Under the pieces are notes generated by a model, which worked only from the letters and a program-made list of their open reading frames with translations, was not told the origin of the DNA and searched no databases. The translations under genes and the position numbers were made by a program. Positions 18,591 through 26,413 of a stretch of 64,000 bases of DNA are shown piece after piece (position 1 is the first letter of the stretch; each line of letters begins with the position of its first letter). This stretch comes from Rhodobacter aestuarii (GTDB lineage: Bacteria; Pseudomonadota; Alphaproteobacteria; Rhodobacterales; Rhodobacteraceae): NCBI RefSeq assembly GCF_900156655.1, contig NZ_FTOG01000010.1, positions 62,001-126,000 of the forward strand, written 5' to 3'.

Positions 18591-19427
18591 TCAAGCGGCG
18601 CTGACGGTGGCGGCTTCGCCATCGTCGAAAAAGCGTTTCGCGGCCATAAGCGCGCGGCGGGCGTGTTCGGTGGGGCCAAGAACGGCCATGCGCTCGGCAT
18701 TGGGCAGTTCAATGGCAATATCGGCCTCGGGGAAGGTGGCGGCGATCATCGCGAAAGGAATGACCCCCTCGCCCGGATAAAGCCGCGCATCGCGGGCGAT
18801 ATGGATCATTTCGGCCTTGGATAAGGCCATGTGATGGGTGTCATTCACATGCAGGAAATTGACCCATTTCTTCGGCACGCGGGCAAGATCGGCAAGCTTC
18901 CCGCCGGTGAAATAGTGATAGAGCGTGTCGATCAAAAGACCTTGGTTCGGCGCGCGCGTCAGCGTCAGCACCTCTTGCGCATCTTCAATGCAGCACAGCC
19001 GCGAAAAGGCCGGGTATTCAAGGTTCACCGTCAACCCATATTGCGACCCAAGGGCGCAAATCTCGCCAAAGCGCTCGACGATAAATGGCAGGTCGTTGCG
19101 GACATCCGTCCAAGCCGAGGAAATGGCTTGGGTGCAGCCCAATTCGGCAGCGGCGGCAAAGGCGCGCTCATAGTCAGCGGCGGGCGTTTCGCGCAGGATG
19201 CGCGCCAGTTCCACGTCATAGGCTTTCAGCCCGCGCGCCTGCAATTCCGCCTTGGTTTCGCGGATCATTTGTGCGTCGCACGGGTCGCAATCGGGCTCAC
19301 CCGCCACGCCCATGTGAATGAGCCGGAAGCTCGCCGCATCATAGCCCGCGTCGGCCGCCACAGTGACCAGCTCGCGCGGGGTGAGGCCCGGAACCGTTAG
19401 ATATTCAAGGGCATAGATACGGCTCAT
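18591..19427 (-). CDS. TIM-barrel sugar phosphate isomerase/epimerase-like protein
   Basis: A 278-residue AP_endonuc_2/xylose-isomerase-like TIM barrel. Likely metal ligands are Glu in VNLEYPAF, Asp in LLIDTLYHYF, His in VNFLHVNDTHH and the Glu in IAIELPN. These proteins act as epimerases, isomerases or dehydratases on sugars and polyol acids. It overlaps the HMG-CoA-lyase-like gene by 4 bases (ATGA) and lies 25 bases before the aldehyde dehydrogenase gene, so it is in the same transcript. The substrate is unknown. Confidence 0.78.
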   Translation of the reverse strand: MSRIYALEYLTVPGLTPRELVTVAADAGYDAASFRLIHMGVAGEPDCDPCDAQMIRETKAELQARGLKAYDVELARILRETPAADYERAFAAAAELGCTQAISSAWTDVRNDLPFIVERFGEICALGSQYGLTVNLEYPAFSRLCCIEDAQEVLTLTRAPNQGLLIDTLYHYFTGGKLADLARVPKKWVNFLHVNDTHHMALSKAEMIHIARDARLYPGEGVIPFAMIAATFPEADIAIELPNAERMAVLGPTEHARRALMAAKRFFDDGEAATVSAA

Positions 19428-20347
19428 GCGGCATTCTCCTGCGCTTCACCGGGTTGGAAAATATGGCCCATGCGGCCGGGCAGGGGGCGGTCAAGCTGTG
19501 CTTCGGCGCGGGCCACGGCGCTGCGCAAGGCGCGCCAGTTGATGCCGCTTTCAAAGCCCATTTCTTCCAGCGCAAAGGCCACATCTTCGGTGGAAATGTT
19601 GCCAGCGGCTTTCGGGATGAACGGGCAGCCACCAAGGCCACCAAGCGCAGTGTCAAAGACCCGCACGCCCGCTTGCAGACCCGCCAGCATATTCGCCATG
19701 CCAAGCCCGCGCGTGTCATGCAGATGAAGCGACAGCGCCACTTCAGGGGCAATGGCGTCGCGCACACGGGTGCACAGGTCGGCCACCTGCACCGGATTGG
19801 CGAGGCCTGCCGTATCGGCCAAGTTGATTTCGCTGACTCCAAGCGCGGACCATTGCTTGGCAATGGAAATCACCACCTCGGGGTCGATCTTGCCTTCAAA
19901 GCCGCAGCCAAGGGCCGATTGAATGCCTGCGCGCACGGCAATGCCATCGGTAAGCGCTGCTTCAATCACCGGCGCCATCGCGGCGCGGCCTTCATCGACG
20001 CTGCGGTTGGTGTTCTTCCGGCTATGCGTTTCTGAGGCAGAGACCGAAAGCGACAGATGCTTCAGCCCCACCGCCTGCGCGCGTTTGAGCCCCGCGCCAT
20101 TGAGCACGAGCGCGGTGTAGGTCACGCCCTCGGCTTCGGGCAGTACCGCGCAAAGCTCATCGGTATTGGCCATCGTCGGCACCCATTTTGGATGCACAAA
20201 GCTGCCCACTTGGATGCGCTTCACCCCGGCGGCCATCAGATCGCGCACATAGGCCAGCTTTTCTTCAACCGAGAAAACCCGCGCCTCGTTTTGCAAGCCG
20301 TCGCGCAGGAATTCGTCTTCAATGAGCACGCTGTTCGATAAGGTCAT
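19424..20347 (-). CDS. Hydroxymethylglutaryl-CoA lyase-like protein
   Basis: A 307-residue DRE-TIM metallolyase. Arg15-Asp16 in RDGLQ, the metal-binding His208 and His210 in HLHDTRGLG, and the signature Cys241 in GLGGCPF are all present, so the active site of HMG-CoA-lyase-type enzymes is intact. It would cleave a 3-hydroxy-3-alkyl-acyl-CoA to acetyl-CoA (or a homologue) and a keto acid. It is the first gene of a four-gene operon, divergent from a LysR regulator. It may act on a different 3-hydroxyacyl-CoA made in this pathway; no leucine-degradation neighbours are present. Confidence 0.85.
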   Translation of the reverse strand: MTLSNSVLIEDEFLRDGLQNEARVFSVEEKLAYVRDLMAAGVKRIQVGSFVHPKWVPTMANTDELCAVLPEAEGVTYTALVLNGAGLKRAQAVGLKHLSLSVSASETHSRKNTNRSVDEGRAAMAPVIEAALTDGIAVRAGIQSALGCGFEGKIDPEVVISIAKQWSALGVSEINLADTAGLANPVQVADLCTRVRDAIAPEVALSLHLHDTRGLGMANMLAGLQAGVRVFDTALGGLGGCPFIPKAAGNISTEDVAFALEEMGFESGINWRALRSAVARAEAQLDRPLPGRMGHIFQPGEAQENAA

Positions 20348-20471
20348 GGTCTTTCCCGCTCCCGTTCGGGGTCGGCGCGACCATAAGGCTCGCATTACAT
20401 AACAACAAATATCCGTATTTGCCTTGATGCGTATGCGATGTTAATTTCTGTGCGCGTGATAGGGAGGTCCC

Positions 20472-21371
20472 ATGCTGACATTGCGGCAAATTGAGGTGAT
20501 CCGGGCCATCTTGATTACCGGAACGGTCAAGGGCGCGGCGGATTTGCTGGGCGTGTCTGCGCCGGGCATCAGCCGGGTGATGAAGCACACCGAAAGCCAA
20601 TTGGGGCTGCGACTTTTTTCGCGCGCGCATGGGCGTTTCGCGCCAACCGAAGAGGCGCGGGGGATCTTTTCTCAGATCAACGAGGTCTTCGCCAAGGTGG
20701 AGAACCTGCAAAGCTCGATTGATATGCTCAAGCGCGGCGAAAGCCGGGTGTTTGCTTTTGCCTCTGTGCCCTCGATTGCGCAGCGCGTCCTGCCCTATGC
20801 CGTGCGGCGGCTGCGCGAACGCTACCCCGATCTGCGCATGACCATCGACCAAACGAAGATCGAAGAGAGCATCGACTATCTTTTGCTGCGCAAGGGCGAG
20901 TTGGTAGCCAATAGCTTCAAGATCGACCATCCGGGGCTGACCTGCCTGCCTTTGGGCACCGGGCGGGTGGTGGCTTTGGTGCCCGAAGGGCATGAACTGG
21001 CCGAGGAGCCACGTGTTTCGATCCATGATCTGGCGAAAAACCCGATGATCGGGATTTCCCCGTCGGACCCCTATGGGGCGATTGTTGCGCGGCCTTTGAA
21101 AGATGCGGGGCTGCCGGTGGATTTCATCATCGAGGCACGCTTCGGCCAAACCGTGCAAGCCTTGGTGCGCCAAGCGGTGGGGGTGGCGTTGATTGACGAA
21201 TTCTCGGTTGCCGATCAGAACCTAGAAGGGCTCAAGGTGATCGCGCTGAAGGAACCCACCACCTTCCGCACCTATGCGGTGGTGAACAGCGAAACTCCGC
21301 GTTCGATCTTTGCCGAAGAGCTGATTGAACTTTTGCGCGCGGAAATGCGGGCCGTGACCACGGTGGGTTAA
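20472..21371 (+). CDS. LysR-family transcriptional regulator
   Basis: A 299-residue LysR protein. The N-terminal helix-turn-helix (MLTLRQIEVIRAILITGTVK, then AADLLGVSAPGISRVMKH) is followed by a substrate-binding effector domain. GGGAGG lies before the ATG. It is divergent from the HMG-CoA-lyase-like gene, with a 124-base gap that would hold both promoters and the operator. By the usual LysR rule it should control that four-gene operon in response to its substrate. The target is inferred from position. Confidence 0.9.
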   Translation: MLTLRQIEVIRAILITGTVKGAADLLGVSAPGISRVMKHTESQLGLRLFSRAHGRFAPTEEARGIFSQINEVFAKVENLQSSIDMLKRGESRVFAFASVPSIAQRVLPYAVRRLRERYPDLRMTIDQTKIEESIDYLLLRKGELVANSFKIDHPGLTCLPLGTGRVVALVPEGHELAEEPRVSIHDLAKNPMIGISPSDPYGAIVARPLKDAGLPVDFIIEARFGQTVQALVRQAVGVALIDEFSVADQNLEGLKVIALKEPTTFRTYAVVNSETPRSIFAEELIELLRAEMRAVTTVG

Positions 21372-21425
21372 AACTTCCGCGACGGCGGGCTGGACGGCGC
21401 GGTTTTGATGCCTCATCTTGCCCGC

Positions 21426-22466
21426 ATGAGCGATCACGACAAGCAAAAGCCCCGCATTTCCGATATTGCCCTTTTGGCAGGGGTGGGCACCGCCACCGTT
21501 GACCGGGTGCTGAACGGCCGCCCAGGGGTGCGGAGCGCCACGGTTGAAAAGGTGCGTGCGGCAGAGCGGGAATTGGCGGCGTCGGGCGCGCGGCCAAAGC
21601 TGATGCAGCCCGCGCCGGCTGGGCTCGCGCTGCGCGCTTTCCTTGGCGGGCCGCCGGGGTTTGCCAATGACAATTTGGGCCGATGCCTGCGCGCAACCGC
21701 GCGCCAAAAAGGGGTGGCGCTGCGGCTCGATTTTGTCAAACGCACCGATGTAGTCACTTTGGCCGAGGCCTTGTTGGCCTGTTTGGGCGATGGCACCGGG
21801 GGGGTTATCGTGCAGCCGGTCGAGCATCCACTGGTGCGTGACGCGATTGGCAAATTGATCGCTGCGGGCGTTCCCGTGGTCAGCGTGCTGACAACTTTGC
21901 CGGGGCTGACGGGCCTGCCCTATATCGGGCTTGATAACCGCGCGGCGGGTCGCCTAGCCGGACAAATTTTGGGCAATATGATGGGAAAGAAAGGGAAAAT
22001 CGCCTATTTCTTTTCGGAAGCGATCTACCGCAGCCATGAAGAGCGCGAGGCGGGCCTGCGCTCGATCTTGCGCGAAGACTTTCCTGCCATTGAGGTGGTC
22101 GAAACGCTTTCGACCAATGACACGCCCGAAGAATGCTTCCGCCTGGCCACAACGCTTTTGAAGCGTTTTCCTGCGCTGGAGGGGATTGTAAACTTTGCGG
22201 CGGGCAACCGCGGGATTGAGCGCGCGCTGTCTGATGCCGGGCGCGGGCAAGATCTGTGCTTTGTCACATTTAACCTCACAGCGCTGTCGAGGGCCGCGCT
22301 AATCGAGGGGCGGATGGCGGCGGTGATCCATCAAGATATGGAGGTGATTGCGTCGCGCGCTGTGGCGGCTGTCATCGCGCAGCATCGCGGCACGGCCCCC
22401 GATCTACGCCCGATTCCGGCAGAACTGATCTTGCGCGAGAATATCCGCGATCTTGATGGTGAATGA
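21426..22466 (+). CDS. LacI-family transcriptional regulator with periplasmic-binding-like domain
   Basis: A 346-residue protein. The LacI HTH is RISDIALLAGVGTATVDRVL, with TVDRVLNGR where most LacI members have TVSRVLN, followed by a sugar-binding-type domain (GTGGVIVQPVEHP, AGVPVVSVLTTLPG, YIGLDNRAAGRLAG). The start is uncertain: ATG at 21426 gives a normal N-terminus, while ATG at 21408 adds six residues; neither has a strong ribosome site. Its stop codon lies within a TGATGCATCA palindrome upstream of the CoA-transferase gene, a possible operator. Confidence 0.85.
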   Translation: MSDHDKQKPRISDIALLAGVGTATVDRVLNGRPGVRSATVEKVRAAERELAASGARPKLMQPAPAGLALRAFLGGPPGFANDNLGRCLRATARQKGVALRLDFVKRTDVVTLAEALLACLGDGTGGVIVQPVEHPLVRDAIGKLIAAGVPVVSVLTTLPGLTGLPYIGLDNRAAGRLAGQILGNMMGKKGKIAYFFSEAIYRSHEEREAGLRSILREDFPAIEVVETLSTNDTPEECFRLATTLLKRFPALEGIVNFAAGNRGIERALSDAGRGQDLCFVTFNLTALSRAALIEGRMAAVIHQDMEVIASRAVAAVIAQHRGTAPDLRPIPAELILRENIRDLDGE

Positions 22467-22480
22467 TGCATCAATTGATG
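22464..22480. promoter_or_regulatory. Overlapping palindromes TGATGCATCA and CATCAATTGATG (copy 3)
   Basis: TGATGCATCA (22464-22473) overlaps the perfect 12-bp palindrome CATCAATTGATG (22469-22480). They lie 113-120 bases before the CoA-transferase start and at the end of the LacI gene. The distance to the next start matches that of copy 1 to the acyl-CoA dehydrogenase. A candidate operator for the LacI protein. Confidence 0.45.
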
Positions 22481-22592
22481 TTCTGAGGCGGAAAACAGAC
22501 GCGCTGCCGCTTGTTCGGGCCTCGGCTTGGCTCGGAACGCTTGGGAAGGCGCAGGCGGCCCTATAGCTAGGGCGCAAGAAAAGGAGCCTGCG

Positions 22593-23816
22593 ATGACCAA
22601 CCCCACCGCGCCGCTGCCCCTTCAGGGCATTAAGGTGATTGATTACAGCCACTTCCTTGCCGGGCCGTTCCTGTCGCGCCAATTGGCGGCGCTGGGTGCT
22701 GATGTGATCAAGGTGGAGCGGCCGCGTGCGGGCGATGCGGGGCGCGCTTCGCCCACGCAGCGCGAGGGCGTTTCGGGGTATTTCCTGCAACAGAACATGG
22801 GCAAGCGGGGCCTATGCCTTGATCTGCGCCAGCCGCAAGCGGTGGAATTGATGAAGCGCCTTGCCGCCACGGCTGATGTCTTCGTCGAAAACTACCGCCC
22901 CGGCGCGCTGAAAAAGCTCGGGCTGGGCTATGAGGAGCTCTCTGAACTGAACCCGCGGCTGATTTATGCCTCTGTCTCCGCCTTTGGGCATTCTGGGCCT
23001 TTGTCGGAACGCCCCGGCTTTGGGCTGATTGCCGAGGCGATGTCGGGCGCGATGTCGATTGTGGGCACCGAAGGCGCACCGCCGCCGCTGTTCCGGATGC
23101 CTTTGGCCGATATGTATACCGGCAGCCATGGGGCGACCGCCGTTTTGGCGGCGATCATCAGCCGGATGCAAACCGGGCGTGGCCAGCATGTCGATCTTGC
23201 GCTTTATGACTGCATGGTCTCGATGCATGACTACGCGCTGCAAGGCTATCTGATGTCAGACGGCGCAGAAATGCCCAAGCGCACTGGCGATAACCTCCCC
23301 GATTCCACGGTTTACGGCTGTTTCTCGGCGCCCGATGGCGATCTGGTGATCGCCGCGCAGGTCGATGATACGTGGTTGAAGCTTGCGCATCTGATTGGGG
23401 GTGAGGCGCTTGCCGCCGATGTCCGCTTCCACGGTGCGGCCAATCGCAATGACCACAATGCCGAGGCGATTGTGCTGGTGCGGGCATGGTGTGCCGCGCA
23501 ATCCAGCCGCGCCGCCGCCCTTGCCGCGTTGGATGCGGCTGGTGTGCCTGCGGCCCCCATTCAAACCATTGCCGAAGTGGCAAATGACCCGCAGGTGGCC
23601 GCGCGCAATATGGTGCTGGAACAAGATCACCCGAAACTGGGCAAGGTGAAAGTGCCGAACCTGCCGTTCAAATTCTCGGGCCTTGATCTCGGCACGCCGG
23701 TCGCCGCGCCGGGGCTGGGCGAACACAACCGGGATTTGGCACTTGAGCTTGGCTTCTCCGATGCCGAGGTCGATGCGATGCTGGAAAGCGGGGCGCTTTA
23801 CACCAGCGCCGACTGA
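22593..23816 (+). CDS. CaiB/BaiF (family III) CoA-transferase
   Basis: A 407-residue family III CoA-transferase. VIDYSHFLAGPFLSRQLAALG and GADVIKVERP form the N-terminal CoA-binding block. Asp in PLADMYTGSHGA is the likely catalytic residue that carries the acyl anhydride. AAGGAG lies 7 bases before the ATG; an upstream in-frame ATG at 22527 lacks one. It activates a carboxylic acid by moving CoA from another acyl-CoA. With the acyl-CoA dehydrogenase and HMG-CoA-lyase-like protein it could form a CoA-dependent route for an unidentified acid. Confidence 0.9.
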   Translation: MTNPTAPLPLQGIKVIDYSHFLAGPFLSRQLAALGADVIKVERPRAGDAGRASPTQREGVSGYFLQQNMGKRGLCLDLRQPQAVELMKRLAATADVFVENYRPGALKKLGLGYEELSELNPRLIYASVSAFGHSGPLSERPGFGLIAEAMSGAMSIVGTEGAPPPLFRMPLADMYTGSHGATAVLAAIISRMQTGRGQHVDLALYDCMVSMHDYALQGYLMSDGAEMPKRTGDNLPDSTVYGCFSAPDGDLVIAAQVDDTWLKLAHLIGGEALAADVRFHGAANRNDHNAEAIVLVRAWCAAQSSRAAALAALDAAGVPAAPIQTIAEVANDPQVAARNMVLEQDHPKLGKVKVPNLPFKFSGLDLGTPVAAPGLGEHNRDLALELGFSDAEVDAMLESGALYTSAD

Positions 23817-23823
23817 CGGGGGG

Positions 23824-24738
23824 TTAGACCCCCATCAGCGTGATCAGCGCCGTCAGCGTGATGAAAGAGACCGCGGTGGTGAAAATCACCGCGCTTGCCG
23901 CAAGTTGCGGGCGACCATAGTTGAGCCCGAACAGCGCAAAGCTCGACATCATCGGCACGGCAGCGGTCAAAATGCCCGCCTTGGCCATGGTGGGCTCGAC
24001 CCCGAAACCAAACATCAAAGCGGCGGTGACGGTCGGGAAGACAATCAGCTTGATGGGGATCAGTCGCAGCGCGCCGCCCGCAATTGCGCTGGCTTTCAAA
24101 TCCGCGACCGCCGCGCCAATCACCAAAAGCGCCACCGGAGCCGCGACGGGCCCTAACATCTCAAATGTGCGGATAAGCGGTTCGGGCAGTGGCAACCCCG
24201 TTGCCCCAAAGGCAAGCCCCGCGACCGAGGCGATCAGAAGCGGGTTGCGCGCCGTGGTGCGCAGTAAGCTCTTGGCACTGATGCGCCCGCCCGCCGTGTC
24301 GAGGTAGCCAATCGCCAGCGGCAAAACGACCAAGTTTTCGACCAGCAGGTTCAGCGCAAAGACCCGCAGCGCGAGTTCATGGCCGAAGACCATGGTGACG
24401 ACGGGCAACCCAAAATAGGCCGAGTTCGAGACCGAGGCGCCCATCGCTTCCAGCCCCGCCTCTGTCCGGCCATTGCCAAGCGCTTTGGAAAGCGCAAGCG
24501 TTCCGCCCCACATGATGACCGAGGCCAGCGCATAGGCCGCTAAGAAGCCGGGGCGGATCGTTTCGTGCAAAGGCGCGCTGGACAGCGCGTAAAACAGCAT
24601 CGCCGGGATGAAGACCCGCAATACCAGCCGCCCCAGAGAGCCCATTTCGGCGCCCGCGACCCAATTTGTGCGCACCACCACATAGCCCGCTGCCACCAGC
24701 AGATAGACGGGCAGCAGCAGAGCAAGGACGGTCAGCAT
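23824..24738 (-). CDS. AEC-family (auxin efflux carrier type) transporter
   Basis: A 304-residue membrane protein with about ten hydrophobic segments, starting with LTVLALLLPVYLLVAAGYVV. The pattern of two five-helix halves and conserved SNSAYFGLPVV fits the AEC/MdcF family of organic acid carriers. It starts 4 bases after the aroQ stop on the same strand, so the two are co-transcribed. Transport of quinate, shikimate or a dehydro derivative is a reasonable inference. It converges with the CoA-transferase gene, 7 bases apart. Confidence 0.85.
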   Translation of the reverse strand: MLTVLALLLPVYLLVAAGYVVVRTNWVAGAEMGSLGRLVLRVFIPAMLFYALSSAPLHETIRPGFLAAYALASVIMWGGTLALSKALGNGRTEAGLEAMGASVSNSAYFGLPVVTMVFGHELALRVFALNLLVENLVVLPLAIGYLDTAGGRISAKSLLRTTARNPLLIASVAGLAFGATGLPLPEPLIRTFEMLGPVAAPVALLVIGAAVADLKASAIAGGALRLIPIKLIVFPTVTAALMFGFGVEPTMAKAGILTAAVPMMSSFALFGLNYGRPQLAASAVIFTTAVSFITLTALITLMGV

Positions 24739-24742
24739 GGGC

Positions 24743-25183
24743 TTATTTCGACAAAAGTGAGCAGGCGCGGCGCACGCAAAGTTCGTAGCCTTCAACGCCA
24801 AAGCCCGCCATTACGCCATCGGCGCGGCCCGATACAAAGCTGTGGTGGCGGAAGCTTTCGCGCTTATGCACGTTCGAGATGTGGCATTCGAACACCAGCC
24901 CGTCATAGGCGTTGAGCGCATCCAAAATGGCGACCGAGGTATGGGTGAACGCGCCGGGGTTGATGACGATCGCGGCGGCTTCTTCCCGGGCGCGTTGGAT
25001 CGTGTCGATGATCACGCCTTCATGGTTTGATTGAAACAGCTCAATCTGAAAGCCAAGGCTTGTCGCAAGCGCACGGCAGCGGGTTTCCACGTCGTCCAGC
25101 GTGTCTGCGCCGTAAATCTCGGGCTGGCGCTTGCCGAGCAGGTTCAGGTTGGGGCCGTTCAGGATGAAGATGGTCTTCGACAA
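24743..25183 (-). CDS. aroQ: 3-dehydroquinate dehydratase, type II
   Basis: A 146-residue protein of the dodecameric type II family, which interconverts 3-dehydroquinate and 3-dehydroshikimate. [18 protein letters not shown] holds the catalytic Tyr24. [12 protein letters not shown], and His101 in [14 protein letters not shown], complete the active site. Its location with an AEC transporter, a divergent aroE-type gene and quiC1 suggests a catabolic role in quinate use rather than aromatic biosynthesis, although a housekeeping function cannot be excluded. Confidence 0.94.
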   Translation of the reverse strand: MSKTIFILNGPNLNLLGKRQPEIYGADTLDDVETRCRALATSLGFQIELFQSNHEGVIIDTIQRAREEAAAIVINPGAFTHTSVAILDALNAYDGLVFECHISNVHKRESFRHHSFVSGRADGVMAGFGVEGYELCVRRACSLLSK

Positions 25184-25419
25184 TTTTGCCTCCCGTCAAA
25201 GGTTCGGCGAACCCTAACTTGCGGCGCGCGCGGGTTCTATTGCAATTGCGAAATTCATCCCTGTGTTGATGTTAATTTTTTGCTCGAAAAATGCGCTTAA
25301 ATGCATGTGTATGCTTTGAAAATCATGGTTCGGGGGAGGGGTGCGGGCTAGATTGGCGCATCTTTCGCGCCCCGACTCGTCGCGCTTTCGCGATGCTCGG
25401 CCCAACGGAACCGGACTTC

Positions 25420-26277
25420 ATGACGCAACAACCTTCGCCGCGCACTTTGCGCCTCGGCCTGATTGGCGGCAACATCACTGCCACCCGTTCGCCCGCGCTG
25501 CATGTGACCTGTGGGCTCTCGCTCAACCGCAATGTGACCTATGACCTGATCATCCCGGCAGAGCGCGGCAAAGGCTTTTCTGAGGTGTTGGCCGATTGCG
25601 CGGCGCAAGGCTTTGATGGGGTGAATGTCACCTATCCGTTCAAAGAAGAGGCTGCCGCCCAAGTGCAACCGGGCGACCCTGTGGTGGCGGCGATGGGCGC
25701 GGCCAACACGGTCAAATTCACGCCGATGGGGCCTTTGGCGTTCAATACCGATCATTCGGGCTTCAAGGCCGCTTACCACGCCACTTTCGGCGCGGTGCTG
25801 CCGGGGCGTGTGCTGCTGCTGGGCACCGGCGGCGTGGGCCGTGCGGTGGCTTTTGGGCTGGCCGACCTGCACGCGACCGAACTTGTGCTGGTCGATATGG
25901 ACCCGGCCAAGGTCGAAAGCTTGGCGGCAGCCCTCGCCAGCCATGCGCCTTTGATGAAAGTGACCGCAGGCAGGGCGGAAAACGCGGCGGAGCTGTCCGG
26001 TTTTGATGGGGTGGTGAACTGTACGCCGCTTGGCATGGTGGGGCGTGAGGGTTCACCCCTGCCCGAAGGCGTGACCGGCGCGCCGCGTTGGGCCTTTGAT
26101 GCGGTTTACACGCCGATCAACACGCAGTTCCGCGCGCAGGTGGAGGCGCTCGGGGCAGAGTTCCTCTCGGGCTATGAGCTTTACTTCCACCAAGGGATTG
26201 ATGCGTTCGAGATTTTCTCAGACCAGCACGTTGCCGCGCCCGCATGGGTGCGTGAGATCATTCAACGCGGCAGCTAA
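25420..26277 (+). CDS. Shikimate/quinate dehydrogenase (AroE family)
   Basis: A 285-residue NAD(P)-dependent dehydrogenase. RSPALH matches the substrate-binding block, Lys75 in NVTYPFKEE and Asp111 in NTDHSGF are the catalytic pair, and LLLGTGGVGRAVAFGL is the nucleotide-binding loop. VNCTPLGMVG and GYELYFHQGIDAFEIF are the conserved C-terminal blocks. The start is uncertain: ATG at 25420 gives the usual length, and ATG at 25393 is an alternative. Divergence from aroQ and the catabolic setting favour oxidation of quinate or shikimate. Cofactor choice cannot be read with certainty. Confidence 0.85.
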   Translation: MTQQPSPRTLRLGLIGGNITATRSPALHVTCGLSLNRNVTYDLIIPAERGKGFSEVLADCAAQGFDGVNVTYPFKEEAAAQVQPGDPVVAAMGAANTVKFTPMGPLAFNTDHSGFKAAYHATFGAVLPGRVLLLGTGGVGRAVAFGLADLHATELVLVDMDPAKVESLAAALASHAPLMKVTAGRAENAAELSGFDGVVNCTPLGMVGREGSPLPEGVTGAPRWAFDAVYTPINTQFRAQVEALGAEFLSGYELYFHQGIDAFEIFSDQHVAAPAWVREIIQRGS

Positions 26278-26303
26278 GCGCCTCAGTGCCTTGAAAACAC
26301 CGC

Positions 26304-26335
26304 CCCGAACCGACCTTTAGGGCAGGTTCGGGCGC
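26304..26335 (+). terminator. Weak terminator-like hairpin after the aroE-type gene
   Basis: CCCGAACC (26304-26311) pairs with GGTTCGGG (26325-26332) across a 13-base loop, followed by only a short T run. It separates the quinate genes from the VgrG island. Confidence 0.4.
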
Positions 26336-26413
26336 TTTGCGCCAATTCGGGTTTGCCGGATTGGCCCTTATGCTGCATGCTGGACCAAGCATTTTTACGA
26401 TGGGGTCCGTTTC

